From: Gammaproteobacteria bacterium HGW-Gammaproteobacteria-2
GTDB taxonomy: Bacteria > Pseudomonadota > Gammaproteobacteria > Xanthomonadales > Xanthomonadaceae
DNA length: 38,296 nucleotides
Assembly: GCA_002840015.1 (NCBI GenBank)
Contig: PGZE01000041.1
Coordinates: 1 to 38,296, forward strand
Direction of reading: 5' to 3'
The position numbers and the translations under genes were made by a program. This document shows positions 21,551-30,298 of the stretch, one piece after another; position 1 is the stretch's first letter; each line of letters opens with the position of its first letter. Under the pieces are notes generated by a model. It was not told the origin of the DNA. It saw only the letters and a program-made list of their open reading frames with translations, and did no database searches.

Positions 21551-24526
21551 TCAGCTTTCCGCTGCTTTTTTTGTCGCCAGAATCACACTCAACGGTTGCG
21601 GGCGGGCGAACAGATATCCCTGCCCGAGCAAACAGCCAAGGCCACTGAGCGCCGCGTGTTGATCGCTGGTTTCAATGCCCTCGGCGACTACATCCAGGCC
21701 GACCGATTGCGCCAGCGCCAGAATTGCGCGCACCACCGGTTCACCGCTGCCGTGTATACCAGGTGCCAGGTCAATGATGAACGAGCGATCGATTTTCACT
21801 GTTGCCAGTGCGAAACGGTGCAGATAACTCAGTGACGAATAGCCGGTGCCGAAGTCGTCCAACGCCGTGACCATCCCAGCCTGACGCAATCGCTCGATGA
21901 TCGCAATTGCCTGTTCGGGATCGTCCATCAGCGCACCCTCGGTGATTTCGATGTGTACCTGGCTGGGCTCCACTGCGTTGTTGCGCAGCAGGGCGAGCAG
22001 CTTGGTATCGAGATTGGCCGAGCGGAAATGTTGTGGCGACACATTCAGGTTGACGTATTGCTGTTTCGTCAACAGTTGCGGAATGGCGGCAACGGTCAGC
22101 TCGAACATCTGCCAGTCGATGGCTTCCAGAATGCCGCTGCCCTCGGCCACCGCCAGGAAGGCGCCGGGTGCCAACACCCCACGCAGTGGGTGGTGCCAGC
22201 GCAGTAACGCCTCGTAGCCCACCACTGTGCTGTCGTCAAGGCGCACGATCGGTTGGAAGTATGGCTCGAACTCGCGACGGGCAAGGGCGAGGCGCAATTC
22301 GTTTTCAAGGTCGAGTAAATGTACGGCTTCGCGGTTGAGTTGCTCGTCAAACAATTCGTAGCGTTGGCGTGGGTTGGCCTTGGCACGGTACAGCGCGATG
22401 TCGGCATCGCGCAGCAGCTGTTCGGGCTGCTGGTAGTCCGGGCCGCCAATGGCGATGCCGATGCTGGTGGCGGTAAACAGTTCCTTGTCGTTGATCCGAA
22501 CCGGCTCTGACAGTGCAGAAACGATGCGGCGAGCCAGACGGATGGTATCGCCGCTGCCGCGAATGCCTTCCATGACGATGGCAAACTCATCACCGCCCAG
22601 CCGCGCCACCACGTCATCGCCGCGCACACAGGTACTGAAGCGTTGTGCCACTTCCTTGAGCAAGGCATCGCCGACCAGATGCCCGGCACTGTCGTTGATG
22701 ACCTTGAAACGATCAAGATCGAGAAACAGCACCGCAAACTGATAGTTTGGATCGCGATGCTGTCGGCTAATCACCCGGGTAAGGTGGTCGCGCAAATAGG
22801 TGCGGTTGGGCAGGCCAGTCAGCGCATCATGGAGCACTTCGTGCTTGAGTTGCTGTTCGATTTTTTCGCGCACCGCAATCTGCTCGCGCAACTCGACAGT
22901 GCGCTCGGCAACGCGCTGCTCAAGCTCGGCATACGCTGCCTGCAGCGATTGCGCGGCGCGTGCGCGCTCCAGGCCATTGGCGATCTGATAGGAAATAAAA
23001 GTCAGCAATTCCTGGTCGCGTGCGGTGTATTTGGTACCACCGGTATAGCTTTGCACCGCCAGCACGCCCAGTGTCCGATCGGCGCAGATCAGCGGCACGC
23101 CAAGCCAGCAGCTGTTATCGCCCGGCAATATCTCCAATTCACCGCGCAATTGCATCTGCCTGAGCTGGGTGGCCGACTCGGGATTGCTCAGGTCAGCCAA
23201 CAGCGGCTTGCCGGTGCGCAGCACGTACTCGGTGGCATTGCGGCCGAGTTTGCGTGGCGCAGGTGTGGACTCATGTTCATCGACAAAGTAGGCGAATTGC
23301 AGGTATTCGCCATCGTTGGAAATCAGCGCGATATAAAAGTTGCGGCAATCGATCCATTCGCCGATGATGCGGTGTACCTCGCCGTAGAAATCTTCGGTGC
23401 TGGCGGCAGTGCTCGACAGCTCGGCGATGCGGAACAGGGTGCCTTGCAGGCGCTCGCTACGTTCGCGTTCGTGGATTTCCTGGGTCAGCGCCTGGGTGCG
23501 CTCGGCAACTCGGTGTTCGAGCTCCTGATGCGCCTGTTTGCGGTCGAGCGCGGTCAGCACGTGGCTGCTGACAAAAGCGAGCAGATTCTTGTCGGCCTCG
23601 GTATAACGCGCTCGCTCGCTATAGCTTTGCACCACGATCACCCCGCGCACGGAGTTGCCGGCGATCATCGGAACGCCGAGCAGGTCATGGCAGTCCGAAC
23701 CCAGCGTCACGAGCTGGCCTGAAACCTGGCTCGCGATTTGTGGTATCGAGCCCATCAGCGCCTTGCCACCATGGATCAGGTGCCAGGTGATGCCGCCCTC
23801 GATGCGCTGCATCGGGATACGGGCTTGCTGCGCATCGGTGATGACGCCACTGACGTTTTCCAGTGCCACATCCTGGGTATCGACGAACAGCAGGAAGCGG
23901 ATTTCATCAGCAGCCCTGTCGTACAGCGCGATGTAGATGTTTTCGGCGTACATCAGGCTGGCAATGATCTGGTGCATCCGGCGCAGCATCTCGCCCATGT
24001 CCATGCCCGAACTGGCCATGTCGGTGATGGCGAACAATGCATGTTGCAAACGCTCGGATTGATCGAGCCGTGATACCAGTGCGCGCAGGTTGCTTTTGTC
24101 GAGCACGCTGCTGATGCAGGTGCGCAGCCAGGCCGGGAAGGCGGCATTGATTTGAGCGTCATCAATGTCAGCGGCAACATGGGCAACGACATACGCACCC
24201 AGGCCTTGCGCGGCGAGGTCGCCATCGGCGATGCACAGTGCAAACCCTTCGTTGTCAGCACTGCGGGCAAGCCTGCCGGGCAATGCTTCGGCTTGGGCAA
24301 GCAGTTCGCCGTCGTGCGTCTCATCCAGCGCGGGTGCGCTGTGATCGCTGCCATGCGGCAAACGCCACGCGATGATTACATCGCGTGCAGCGAGGGTGCT
24401 CGCAATATAGTCCTTCAGGCAATGAGTGACTGCCAGCAGGTCAGGCGCATTCAGGATTGCGGCGATGGTTTGCGCATCGTCGCCATGTGCCAAGCGACCT
24501 GCGGCAGGAGCAAGACGCTGCTTCAT
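21551..24526 (-). CDS. cyclic-di-GMP signalling protein, GAF-GAF-GGDEF-EAL
   Basis: A 991-residue protein with no evident membrane helix. An uncharacterised N-terminal region (1-150) is followed by two GAF-like sensor domains (about 160-325 and 360-520). Each ends in a similar predicted coiled coil built on ELE(H/Q)RVAERT (near 336 and 535). The GGDEF domain (about 565-725) keeps the GGDEF motif at 644-648 and an RxxD inhibition site (RGDD, 635-638), so diguanylate cyclase activity with product feedback is plausible. The EAL domain (about 750-985) keeps EAL at 772-774, DDFGTGYSSL (890-899) and AEGIET (948-953), so phosphodiesterase activity is also plausible. AGGA lies before the ATG at 24526, and a lone TTGACA sits on the minus strand at 24587-24582. 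It probably tunes biofilm or motility in response to a cytoplasmic signal. Confidence 0.93.
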   Translation of the reverse strand: MKQRLAPAAGRLAHGDDAQTIAAILNAPDLLAVTHCLKDYIASTLAARDVIIAWRLPHGSDHSAPALDETHDGELLAQAEALPGRLARSADNEGFALCIADGDLAAQGLGAYVVAHVAADIDDAQINAAFPAWLRTCISSVLDKSNLRALVSRLDQSERLQHALFAITDMASSGMDMGEMLRRMHQIIASLMYAENIYIALYDRAADEIRFLLFVDTQDVALENVSGVITDAQQARIPMQRIEGGITWHLIHGGKALMGSIPQIASQVSGQLVTLGSDCHDLLGVPMIAGNSVRGVIVVQSYSERARYTEADKNLLAFVSSHVLTALDRKQAHQELEHRVAERTQALTQEIHERERSERLQGTLFRIAELSSTAASTEDFYGEVHRIIGEWIDCRNFYIALISNDGEYLQFAYFVDEHESTPAPRKLGRNATEYVLRTGKPLLADLSNPESATQLRQMQLRGELEILPGDNSCWLGVPLICADRTLGVLAVQSYTGGTKYTARDQELLTFISYQIANGLERARAAQSLQAAYAELEQRVAERTVELREQIAVREKIEQQLKHEVLHDALTGLPNRTYLRDHLTRVISRQHRDPNYQFAVLFLDLDRFKVINDSAGHLVGDALLKEVAQRFSTCVRGDDVVARLGGDEFAIVMEGIRGSGDTIRLARRIVSALSEPVRINDKELFTATSIGIAIGGPDYQQPEQLLRDADIALYRAKANPRQRYELFDEQLNREAVHLLDLENELRLALARREFEPYFQPIVRLDDSTVVGYEALLRWHHPLRGVLAPGAFLAVAEGSGILEAIDWQMFELTVAAIPQLLTKQQYVNLNVSPQHFRSANLDTKLLALLRNNAVEPSQVHIEITEGALMDDPEQAIAIIERLRQAGMVTALDDFGTGYSSLSYLHRFALATVKIDRSFIIDLAPGIHGSGEPVVRAILALAQSVGLDVVAEGIETSDQHAALSGLGCLLGQGYLFARPQPLSVILATKKAAES

Positions 24527-24732
24527 TCGGTTCCTGCCCTACCTGTGATGGATGACATATACCTGATTATCGGCTTAAGTTTGTCAAACTGTAGCGCGTT
24601 GTAGTGAAAGCATGATGCAGCGCGCTGTTCTATCGAGTTGTTCGGGTGTTACGTTCATTAACGAAGGATCGTCAGTGGATGAGCAATGACCGGCGTTGAT
24701 CCGATATCATTCATGTCTTTGCGGGGAGTGGT

Positions 24733-25440
24733 ATGCGGGTTCTGGTCAGCAACGATGATGGCGTAGAGGCGCCCGGCAGCGGCGCCAGCAATTCACTAAC
24801 CCTGGATCAGCCGATCCGCGTGGTCCAGCTCAATGCGCAGACTTGGCGGGTTGCCGGGACTCCAACCGACTGCGTGCATCTTGCGCTGGCTGGGATGCTG
24901 GACGTGGAGCCGGATATCGTGATTTCCGGTATCAACAATTCGGCCAATCTGGGCGATGACGTGATCTACTCCGGTACCGTTGCTGCTGCGATGGAAGGCC
25001 GGTTTCTCGGCCTGCCCGCGATTGCGGTGTCGTTGGCGGTGGGCGAGGGTGAGCACCGGCATTTCGACACCGCTGCGCGCGCTGCGCTGGCAATCATGCA
25101 GCGGCTTGGCACCGACCCGCTGCCGGCCGACACCATCCTCAATCTCAATGTGCCTGATTTACCGTGGGCGCAGGTGCGTGGCTATGAGGTCACGCGTCTG
25201 GGGCATCGCCATCGTGCCGAGCCGTGTATCGCGCAGAACGATCCGCGTGGCCGGCCGATATGGTGGATTGGCCCGCCGGGGCCGGCACAGGATGCCGGGC
25301 CGGGTACCGATTTTCACGCAGTGCGGGCTGGCTGTATTTCGATTACGCCGATCCATGTAGACCTCACCCGCTACCAGGCGCTGGAAAAAGTCGCGGGTTG
25401 GGTGCAGGCACTGACCGAGCACCAGCAGGATTTGCAATGA
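24733..25440 (+). CDS. surE: 5'/3'-nucleotidase SurE with a 24-codon internal deletion
   Basis: SurE is a metal-dependent nucleotidase and stationary-phase survival protein. The ATG at 24733 has GGGGAG upstream. The N-terminus [15 protein letters not shown] is normal, but it joins directly to [12 protein letters not shown] at base 24777/24778. Homologues have about 24 residues between these points (IKxLAxALR through VVAPDRxR). The deletion is in frame: the product is 235 residues against about 259 in Xanthomonas. Metal ligands Asp8, Asp9, the Ser of SGASNS and the Asn of [12 protein letters not shown] remain. The first helix and second strand of the fold are lost, so the protein is probably unstable. 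It overlaps pcm by 4 bases, the classic surE-pcm-nlpD arrangement. Confidence 0.92.
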   Translation: MRVLVSNDDGVEAPGSGASNSLTLDQPIRVVQLNAQTWRVAGTPTDCVHLALAGMLDVEPDIVISGINNSANLGDDVIYSGTVAAAMEGRFLGLPAIAVSLAVGEGEHRHFDTAARAALAIMQRLGTDPLPADTILNLNVPDLPWAQVRGYEVTRLGHRHRAEPCIAQNDPRGRPIWWIGPPGPAQDAGPGTDFHAVRAGCISITPIHVDLTRYQALEKVAGWVQALTEHQQDLQ

Positions 25441-26117
25441 GTTCGGGCAACGCACTTAGCCCGGAAGCGCTGGGCCTTGGCATGACCTCGCAGCGCGCAC
25501 GAGATCGGATGATCGAAAATCTGCGCGCGCAAGGCGGTATCAGCGATGAACGTGTGCTCAACGCGATGCGCCAGTTGCCACGGCATTTGTTTATCGATGA
25601 GGCACTGGCCAGCCGTGCCTACGAAAACACCGCATTGCCGATCGGACACAGCCAGACCATCTCGCAGCCGTGGGTGGTGGCGCGCATGACCCAGGCCTTG
25701 CTGGAGTTCGGCCAACCACAGCGGGTGCTGGAAATCGGTACCGGTTCGGGCTATCAGGCGGCATTGCTGGCATTGCTGGTTGATGAAGTGTGTACCATCG
25801 AACGCATTGATGAGCTGTTGCGTCAGGCGCGACGGCGCCTGCGGCGATTGGGTTTTGCCAAGGTGCGCTGTCGCCACGATGACGGCAGCGCTGGCTGGTC
25901 AGCGTTGGCGCCGTTCGACGCGATCATCGTTACCGCCGGTACTCAGGCGCTGGACCCGGCGCTGTTCGAGCAACTCGCGCCAGGCGGCGTGCTGGTGGCG
26001 CCAGTGGGTGGGCGCAACGGCCAACAACTGCTGCGTTTTCGCCGCGATGCCGATGCTATCAGCGAGGAAGTGCTGGCACCGGTGGTGTTTGTGCCGTTGT
26101 TGCCGGGGCTGGCTTGA
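25437..26117 (+). CDS. pcm: protein-L-isoaspartate O-methyltransferase
   Basis: Pcm methylates isoaspartyl residues with SAM to start repair of aged proteins. The 226-residue product starts at ATG 25437, overlapping the surE stop. After a short N-terminal extension come [40 protein letters not shown] (substrate region), the SAM-binding [16 protein letters not shown] near residue 105, [10 protein letters not shown] and the GGVLVAPVG block. All family motifs are present and in frame, so the lesion in surE does not extend into it. It is followed immediately by the YqaA-family gene (tgATG overlap). The gene set surE-pcm-yqaA-nlpD reads as a stationary-phase maintenance operon. Confidence 0.95.
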   Translation: MSSGNALSPEALGLGMTSQRARDRMIENLRAQGGISDERVLNAMRQLPRHLFIDEALASRAYENTALPIGHSQTISQPWVVARMTQALLEFGQPQRVLEIGTGSGYQAALLALLVDEVCTIERIDELLRQARRRLRRLGFAKVRCRHDDGSAGWSALAPFDAIIVTAGTQALDPALFEQLAPGGVLVAPVGGRNGQQLLRFRRDADAISEEVLAPVVFVPLLPGLA

Positions 26118-26701
26118 TGGCTCTGTTTGCGCCAATTTACGCGCGTTGCCTGCGCTGGGCCAGCCATCATCGAGCGCCGGGTTTTCTGGCTGCAATGAGC
26201 GCTGCCGAGTCGGTGATTTTTCCGGTACCACCGGATGTGATGCTGATCCCGATGACACTGGCGCAACCGCAGCGCTGGGCGCGCTTTGCGTTGATCTGTA
26301 CAGTCGCCTCGCTACTTGGCGGATTGCTTGGCTACGTGCTTGGCAGTTACCTGTTGGACGCGCTGTGGCCGTGGATCGAGCGGTTGGGCTGGGCTGGAAC
26401 GTTTGTGCGGGTGCAGGGTCTGTTTGCCGAGTATGGATTCTGGATCGTGTTCGTGGCCGGATTCACGCCGATACCCTACAAGATATTCACTCTGGCCTCT
26501 GGTGCCACCGGCATCGGCCTGCTGCCATTCATCGTTGGTTCGTTCGTCGGTCGTGGTGCGCGTTTCTTTCTGGTCGCGGGTTTGGTCGCTTGGGGGGGCG
26601 AACGATTGCAGCGCAGTTTGCAGCGTTACATTGAATGGCTGGGCTGGATTGTGGCAATTGTGTTGGTCGCGCTCGCATTATGGTTGGAGTTGCGTGGATG
26701 A
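26117..26701 (+). CDS. YqaA/DedA-like inner-membrane protein
   Basis: A 194-residue protein with four to five hydrophobic segments (about residues 55-75, 115-135, 140-160 and 170-190). The first half contains the amphipathic AAESVIFPVPPDVMLIP stretch and the middle contains FVAGFTPIPYKIFTLASG. These are the two re-entrant motifs of the SNARE-associated/DedA-type superfamily as found in YqaA proteins, thought to handle lipids across the membrane. The ATG at 26117 overlaps the pcm stop; a TTG one codon earlier is possible. Its end overlaps nlpD by 4 bases. YqaA genes between pcm and nlpD are common in Xanthomonadales. The exact substrate is unknown. Confidence 0.85.
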   Translation: MALFAPIYARCLRWASHHRAPGFLAAMSAAESVIFPVPPDVMLIPMTLAQPQRWARFALICTVASLLGGLLGYVLGSYLLDALWPWIERLGWAGTFVRVQGLFAEYGFWIVFVAGFTPIPYKIFTLASGATGIGLLPFIVGSFVGRGARFFLVAGLVAWGGERLQRSLQRYIEWLGWIVAIVLVALALWLELRG

Positions 26702-27492
26702 ATGCAATCGTTCGCCTGCTGTGCCTGTTGCTTGCGCTCGTCATGCTGGCCGGTTGTGGCCGCAGTACCGTGGTGCGTCGCGATCGCGACGGCCGGCCAG
26801 TCTCGACGCAGCCGATCAGCGCCAGTTCGGTGCTGGTGCAGCGTGGCGACACGCTGTATGGCATTGCTTTTCGCGCCGGTCAGGATTACCGCGATGTGGC
26901 GCGCTGGAACGGCATTCGCCCGCCGTACACGATCTACCCTGGTCAACGCCTGCAATTGCGCGGCCAGGCGATCGTTACACGTCCAAGCACACGCCAGCCA
27001 GCGACGGTTGCGAGCAATCGCAAGCCGGCACCGGCCCAGACCCCGCCACCGCCGACCGCACGCAAGCCGCCACCGCCGCCAGCACAATCTTCGCCGCCGC
27101 TACCGCCGTCAACCGCAGCGAAAATTCCCTGGCGTTGGCCCACCCAGGGTGTACTGATTGGTCGTTTTGTTGCTGGCGACAATACCCGTCAGGGTATCGA
27201 TATCGCCGGTAGTGGTGGACAGGCCGTGGTCGCCGCCGCCGCCGGTACCGTGGTCTATTCCGGCTCCGGTCTGGTCGGTTATGGCGAGTTGGTGATCATC
27301 AAGCATTCGGATGAGTGGTTGTCGGCCTACGGCCATAACCGCCGGCGTCTGGTGGCCGAAGGTGCGGCCGTGAGCGCAGGCCAGAACATCGCCGAGATGG
27401 GACGCACCGGTGCCAGTCGCGACATGCTGCATTTCGAGATTCGTCGCAACGGCAAGCCGATCGATCCATTGCCGTTGCTACCGGCGCAGTAG
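26698..27492 (+). CDS. nlpD: murein hydrolase activator lipoprotein NlpD (LysM and degenerate M23)
   Basis: The 264-residue protein starts with a lipoprotein signal (lipobox LAGC, Cys near residue 19). A LysM peptidoglycan-binding domain follows (VQRGDTLYGIAF to YPGQRLQL, about 48-92), then a Pro-rich linker (about 100-140) and a C-terminal M23-type domain (about 142-262). The first zinc-binding His of active M23 enzymes is replaced (NTRQGIDIAG), as in E. coli NlpD, so it should activate an amidase such as AmiC at the septum and not cut peptidoglycan itself. The start overlaps the yqaA stop. In many gammaproteobacteria rpoS follows; here the next genes are minus-strand sulfotransferases, so no rpoS is seen. 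Confidence 0.93.
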   Translation: MNAIVRLLCLLLALVMLAGCGRSTVVRRDRDGRPVSTQPISASSVLVQRGDTLYGIAFRAGQDYRDVARWNGIRPPYTIYPGQRLQLRGQAIVTRPSTRQPATVASNRKPAPAQTPPPPTARKPPPPPAQSSPPLPPSTAAKIPWRWPTQGVLIGRFVAGDNTRQGIDIAGSGGQAVVAAAAGTVVYSGSGLVGYGELVIIKHSDEWLSAYGHNRRRLVAEGAAVSAGQNIAEMGRTGASRDMLHFEIRRNGKPIDPLPLLPAQ

Positions 27493-27613
27493 GTGTAGTG
27501 CGGCATCCTGTTTGGGGTTTGCCTTGTCAGGCGACAATAGCAAGATCAGCCCTGCTGATGGCGGCGTGCCGCGAAGGCTGTCATGGGTGTTCGCCTCCGC
27601 AGTCACGTTGCTG

Positions 27614-27681
27614 CTCGCCCACAGGGTGGGCTCTACAAAAAGCTGCGACATGTGCCTGTAGGAGCCCAACCTGTGGGCGAG
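27614..27681. repeat. inverted pair of REP-like units downstream of nlpD
   Basis: CTCGCCCACAGGGTGGGCTC followed by TACA (27614-27637) and its near reverse complement at 27657-27681 (beginning TGTAGGAGCCCAACCTGTGG) form a hairpin with about 24-bp arms and a 19-base loop. The GTAGGAGCCCA head is the style of xanthomonad and pseudomonad REP sequences. It sits between the converging ends of nlpD and the sulfotransferase gene and could end both transcripts. Apart from this the 207-base interval shows nothing else. Confidence 0.65.
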
Positions 27682-27699
27682 TTGCTACCAGACGCGGGA

Positions 27700-28485
27700 T
27701 CAACCGGCATCGAGCGTGATGCCATAAGTGCGGCGCAACCGTTGCCGTTGCTTGCGCAACAGCCAGTGCAGCAACAGTCGGGTTGGGCTGAGTCGACCGG
27801 GGCGCTGGTAATCGCCACGGAAAACCGGCGCGAAATCGGGCGGGTTTGCGGGAGCATCGACACCCAGGAACGCGTAGATTCTGGCCATGCAGGTGCCCGG
27901 CTGGGTACGCAGGGCCGCGCTGTGCAACAGCAGAACCCGTGACGGCGGGAAGTGACGATAGACAGCATCAAGCTGGGTCGCATAATCGCCTCGTGCGCGA
28001 TAACTGAAATGGCGCAGCGGCGAGCCGTCGGCAAAATCATCGAGGTGGCCGCGCAGGCGCCAGTGCTCCAGCAGCATGGCCGGCCATAGCGGCCAATGCT
28101 CTGCGCCGCGTGCGCACTCCATGTGATAGTGCGACAGCGCGCGATCCACCGGGTCGCGCAGCAGGATGATCCAGCGCAGCGCCGGGTTGTAGCGCGCAAT
28201 GCGTTGCACGAAGCGTTCGTGGAACAGGTAGATCGGAGTGGCGTCGCCGTAGCGCAGCGTATGCGCTTGATCGGTGGCGTCGAAGTGCGCTGCGAAGAGC
28301 GTATCGATCTGCGCCGCAGTGCTGGCCTCATCGAATGCCGGTGCGTCAAACACATGCGCCTCCTTGTCGCGCGGCAGTCGTATCGCGGGATGCGCCGCGA
28401 GATAGCGCGCCAGCGCGCTGGTTCCGGCTTTTTGCGCGCCGCCGATGACGAAGTTCAGTAGCGGTGTTGCATCGCGGTTTTCCAT
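27700..28485 (-). CDS. sulfotransferase (PAPS-dependent type)
   Basis: A 261-residue protein with the two PAPS-binding signatures of the sulfotransferase superfamily. The 5'-phosphosulfate loop FVIGGAQKAGTSALARYL is near residue 12 and the 3'-phosphate motif WIILLRDPVDRALSHYHME near residue 105. DKEAHVFD resembles the segment before the substrate site in bacterial heparan- or Nod-factor-like sulfotransferases. The acceptor is unknown, but the neighbouring glycosyltransferase and Wzt-like ATPase point to a surface glycan. It follows the second sulfotransferase by 2 bases on the same strand and ends the run before the REP pair. Pfam-type sulfotransfer domains are diverse, so the subclass is uncertain. 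Confidence 0.85.
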   Translation of the reverse strand: MENRDATPLLNFVIGGAQKAGTSALARYLAAHPAIRLPRDKEAHVFDAPAFDEASTAAQIDTLFAAHFDATDQAHTLRYGDATPIYLFHERFVQRIARYNPALRWIILLRDPVDRALSHYHMECARGAEHWPLWPAMLLEHWRLRGHLDDFADGSPLRHFSYRARGDYATQLDAVYRHFPPSRVLLLHSAALRTQPGTCMARIYAFLGVDAPANPPDFAPVFRGDYQRPGRLSPTRLLLHWLLRKQRQRLRRTYGITLDAG

Positions 28486-28487
28486 GC

Positions 28488-29333
28488 TCAGCCGGTCGCT
28501 CCCGGTTGCGGGGTAAAAGCAGCATCAATCGCGGTGGGTTCGTACCAGTGTCGCCATGCACCGGGGAATTCGCGCAGCGCACAGCGTACGGTTTCGATGA
28601 CGGCGGGGTCGCGGCGTGACACTGGGTTGTGTGCCCGCAGCGTCGCATCCGCACTTCCGCTTGCACCAACGCGCGCATGCAACAGTGCGCCATGGCTGGC
28701 GACAATGTCCTCGTAACGCAGCACCCGTTGCAGTGGCAGATGGGTATGAAACTGCTGGAAAAACCAGTCCAGCACCCGCAGTTGTCGCTCCAGCACGTCG
28801 TTGCAAGCGTTCAACCGTGCCGCGAGTTGCGGGTCGAGTCGTTCACCTGCCGGCACGCGGCCTTGCTGCACTGGCACATCCACCGACTGCCAGGAGGCGA
28901 TCACCGCCAGCGGATTGCGGACAATGGCGAAAGTGTCGAGTTGCATCGCCAGTTTCGGCAACAACGCGGTAAACGCCGCGTTGTGTTTGATCACCAGGCT
29001 GAAGTCGTCGGGCAGGTCCGCGGCCACCTGCAGCAGGCCCGGATACGCTTGCAATTGCCGCGTGCCGTCGCTGCCGGCTTCAGCGTACAGATTGTCGGGC
29101 ACGGCGCCGCCACGCACCTTGCTCGGCGCGTTATGCTCGTGCGCGATCCGGGTACGCACATCGCGGTAGAAATCGAGCACTTGCGCCAGCGCCAGGTCAT
29201 GGTCGGGGGGCAGGGTCAGTACCGGCATCGGTTCGAACAGCGCAACCGTGTTCCGGCATTGGCCCAACAGCCGGCAGGCGAGCGTGGTGCCGGAACGCGG
29301 CACACCGGTGAGTGCAATGTTGCGCCCACTCAT
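28488..29333 (-). CDS. second sulfotransferase-family protein
   Basis: A 281-residue protein whose N-terminus NIALTGVPRSGTTLACRLL is a PAPS-binding P-loop of the PRSGTT type. FAIVRNPLAVIASW (about residue 135) carries the Arg/Ser 3'-phosphate motif. It differs in both motifs from its neighbour, so the two are not recent duplicates and may sulfate different positions or acceptors. The ATG at 29333 overlaps the glycosyltransferase stop by 4 bases, giving translational coupling. The central region (about 70-125) is not recognised. A stray nucleotide-kinase-like role is possible for PRSGTT proteins, but the VRNP motif favours sulfotransfer. Confidence 0.8.
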   Translation of the reverse strand: MSGRNIALTGVPRSGTTLACRLLGQCRNTVALFEPMPVLTLPPDHDLALAQVLDFYRDVRTRIAHEHNAPSKVRGGAVPDNLYAEAGSDGTRQLQAYPGLLQVAADLPDDFSLVIKHNAAFTALLPKLAMQLDTFAIVRNPLAVIASWQSVDVPVQQGRVPAGERLDPQLAARLNACNDVLERQLRVLDWFFQQFHTHLPLQRVLRYEDIVASHGALLHARVGASGSADATLRAHNPVSRRDPAVIETVRCALREFPGAWRHWYEPTAIDAAFTPQPGATG

Positions 29334-30256
29334 GGCGTGTATCCCCGTGCCAGGCTGGCCAGGTGCTGGAAGGCGGCGCGCTCGCGCGCCAGGGTGAAGC
29401 GTGCGGCGGTGGCGGTTCCGGCACGCAGCAGTTGCGCATGGAGCATTGGGTCATCGAGCTGGCGCACTGCATCGGCAAGCGCGGTGCATTGCAACACCGG
29501 TGCCAGGGCGTTGTTGCCCGGTTCCAGATAGGCGCGATTACCCACACAATCGGGCACCACGGTTGCGCAGCCCAGAGCCATCGCTTCCAGGCCGGGCAAG
29601 TAAAAACCCTCGGTCGGGTGCGGCAAGGTGACTGCGACCCGTGCTTGCGCCATCGCAGCAAGGTATTGCGTGCGGGGTATCGGCTGGTCGAACAGCACCA
29701 CCTTGCGGCCGTCAGCGCGCAGCACAGCCGCCAGTTCACGGGCCAGTTCGGGTTGCTTGATGCCATCGATGAACACGCTTTCGCGCGCCCCGGCAAACGC
29801 CGTCTGCGACAGGTTGAGTGCGGCCTCGATCACCGTTACCGGGCCATTGACGCGGCCGCTGGCGCTGATCGAGTTCGCCACTTGTGGCGACACGCAGATG
29901 CGGTGCGCCGGCCGCATCAGGAATGCGTAAAGCGGGTGCTGCGGATCGCCGTGGCGGACATGCTGGATCAGATTGAATACCGGCTTGCCACTCAGCGCGA
30001 CATCATCATTCAACGCTAGCCAGTCCATGCCGCCGATGAACAACGCATCGGCGGTTTGCGGTGCGTAGCGATCAACCACACGCTCGGGCACGGCCAGCCA
30101 GGGGTTGCTCGCGTCGTGCAGCGATTGTGGCGTGAAGTAAACCCGCGCATCCCAACCGGCCGCAATGGCGTGGTTGAAATAATCCCAGACCTTGCCATGG
30201 CCGCCGCTGTAGCCGCGAAAATCACGATGAAAAAGCATGATGGGCGGCGTGGTCAT
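29330..30256 (-). CDS. glycosyltransferase (GT-B fold, GT4-like)
   Basis: A 308-residue protein from the ATG at 30256; a GTG at 30298 would add 14 residues and abut the ABC gene. No good ribosome site distinguishes them. The N-terminal half has MLFHRDFRGYSGGHGKVWDYF, a sugar-acceptor-side segment. The C-terminal half has VTLPHPTEGFYLPGLEAMALG, with the E-x7-E pattern of retaining GT-B enzymes, and ATVVPDCVGNRAYL. It probably adds a sugar to a glycan that is exported by the neighbouring ABC system and sulfated by the two downstream enzymes. Donor and acceptor cannot be read from the sequence. Confidence 0.82.
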   Translation of the reverse strand: MTTPPIMLFHRDFRGYSGGHGKVWDYFNHAIAAGWDARVYFTPQSLHDASNPWLAVPERVVDRYAPQTADALFIGGMDWLALNDDVALSGKPVFNLIQHVRHGDPQHPLYAFLMRPAHRICVSPQVANSISASGRVNGPVTVIEAALNLSQTAFAGARESVFIDGIKQPELARELAAVLRADGRKVVLFDQPIPRTQYLAAMAQARVAVTLPHPTEGFYLPGLEAMALGCATVVPDCVGNRAYLEPGNNALAPVLQCTALADAVRQLDDPMLHAQLLRAGTATAARFTLARERAAFQHLASLARGYTP

Positions 30257-30298
30257 GACCGGGCCTGGGTGGGTGACGAGGAGGTGTTTGGCATGCAC

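Noticed and set aside
26590..26598. G7 tract in yqaA as a contingency locus
   Set aside because: It encodes the sensible residues WGGE in frame, is short, and there is no sign of alternative products.
27520..27545. TTGTC-AGGC-GACAA hairpin as terminator of nlpD
   Set aside because: The stem is only 5 bp and no U-run follows; the REP pair downstream is a better candidate.
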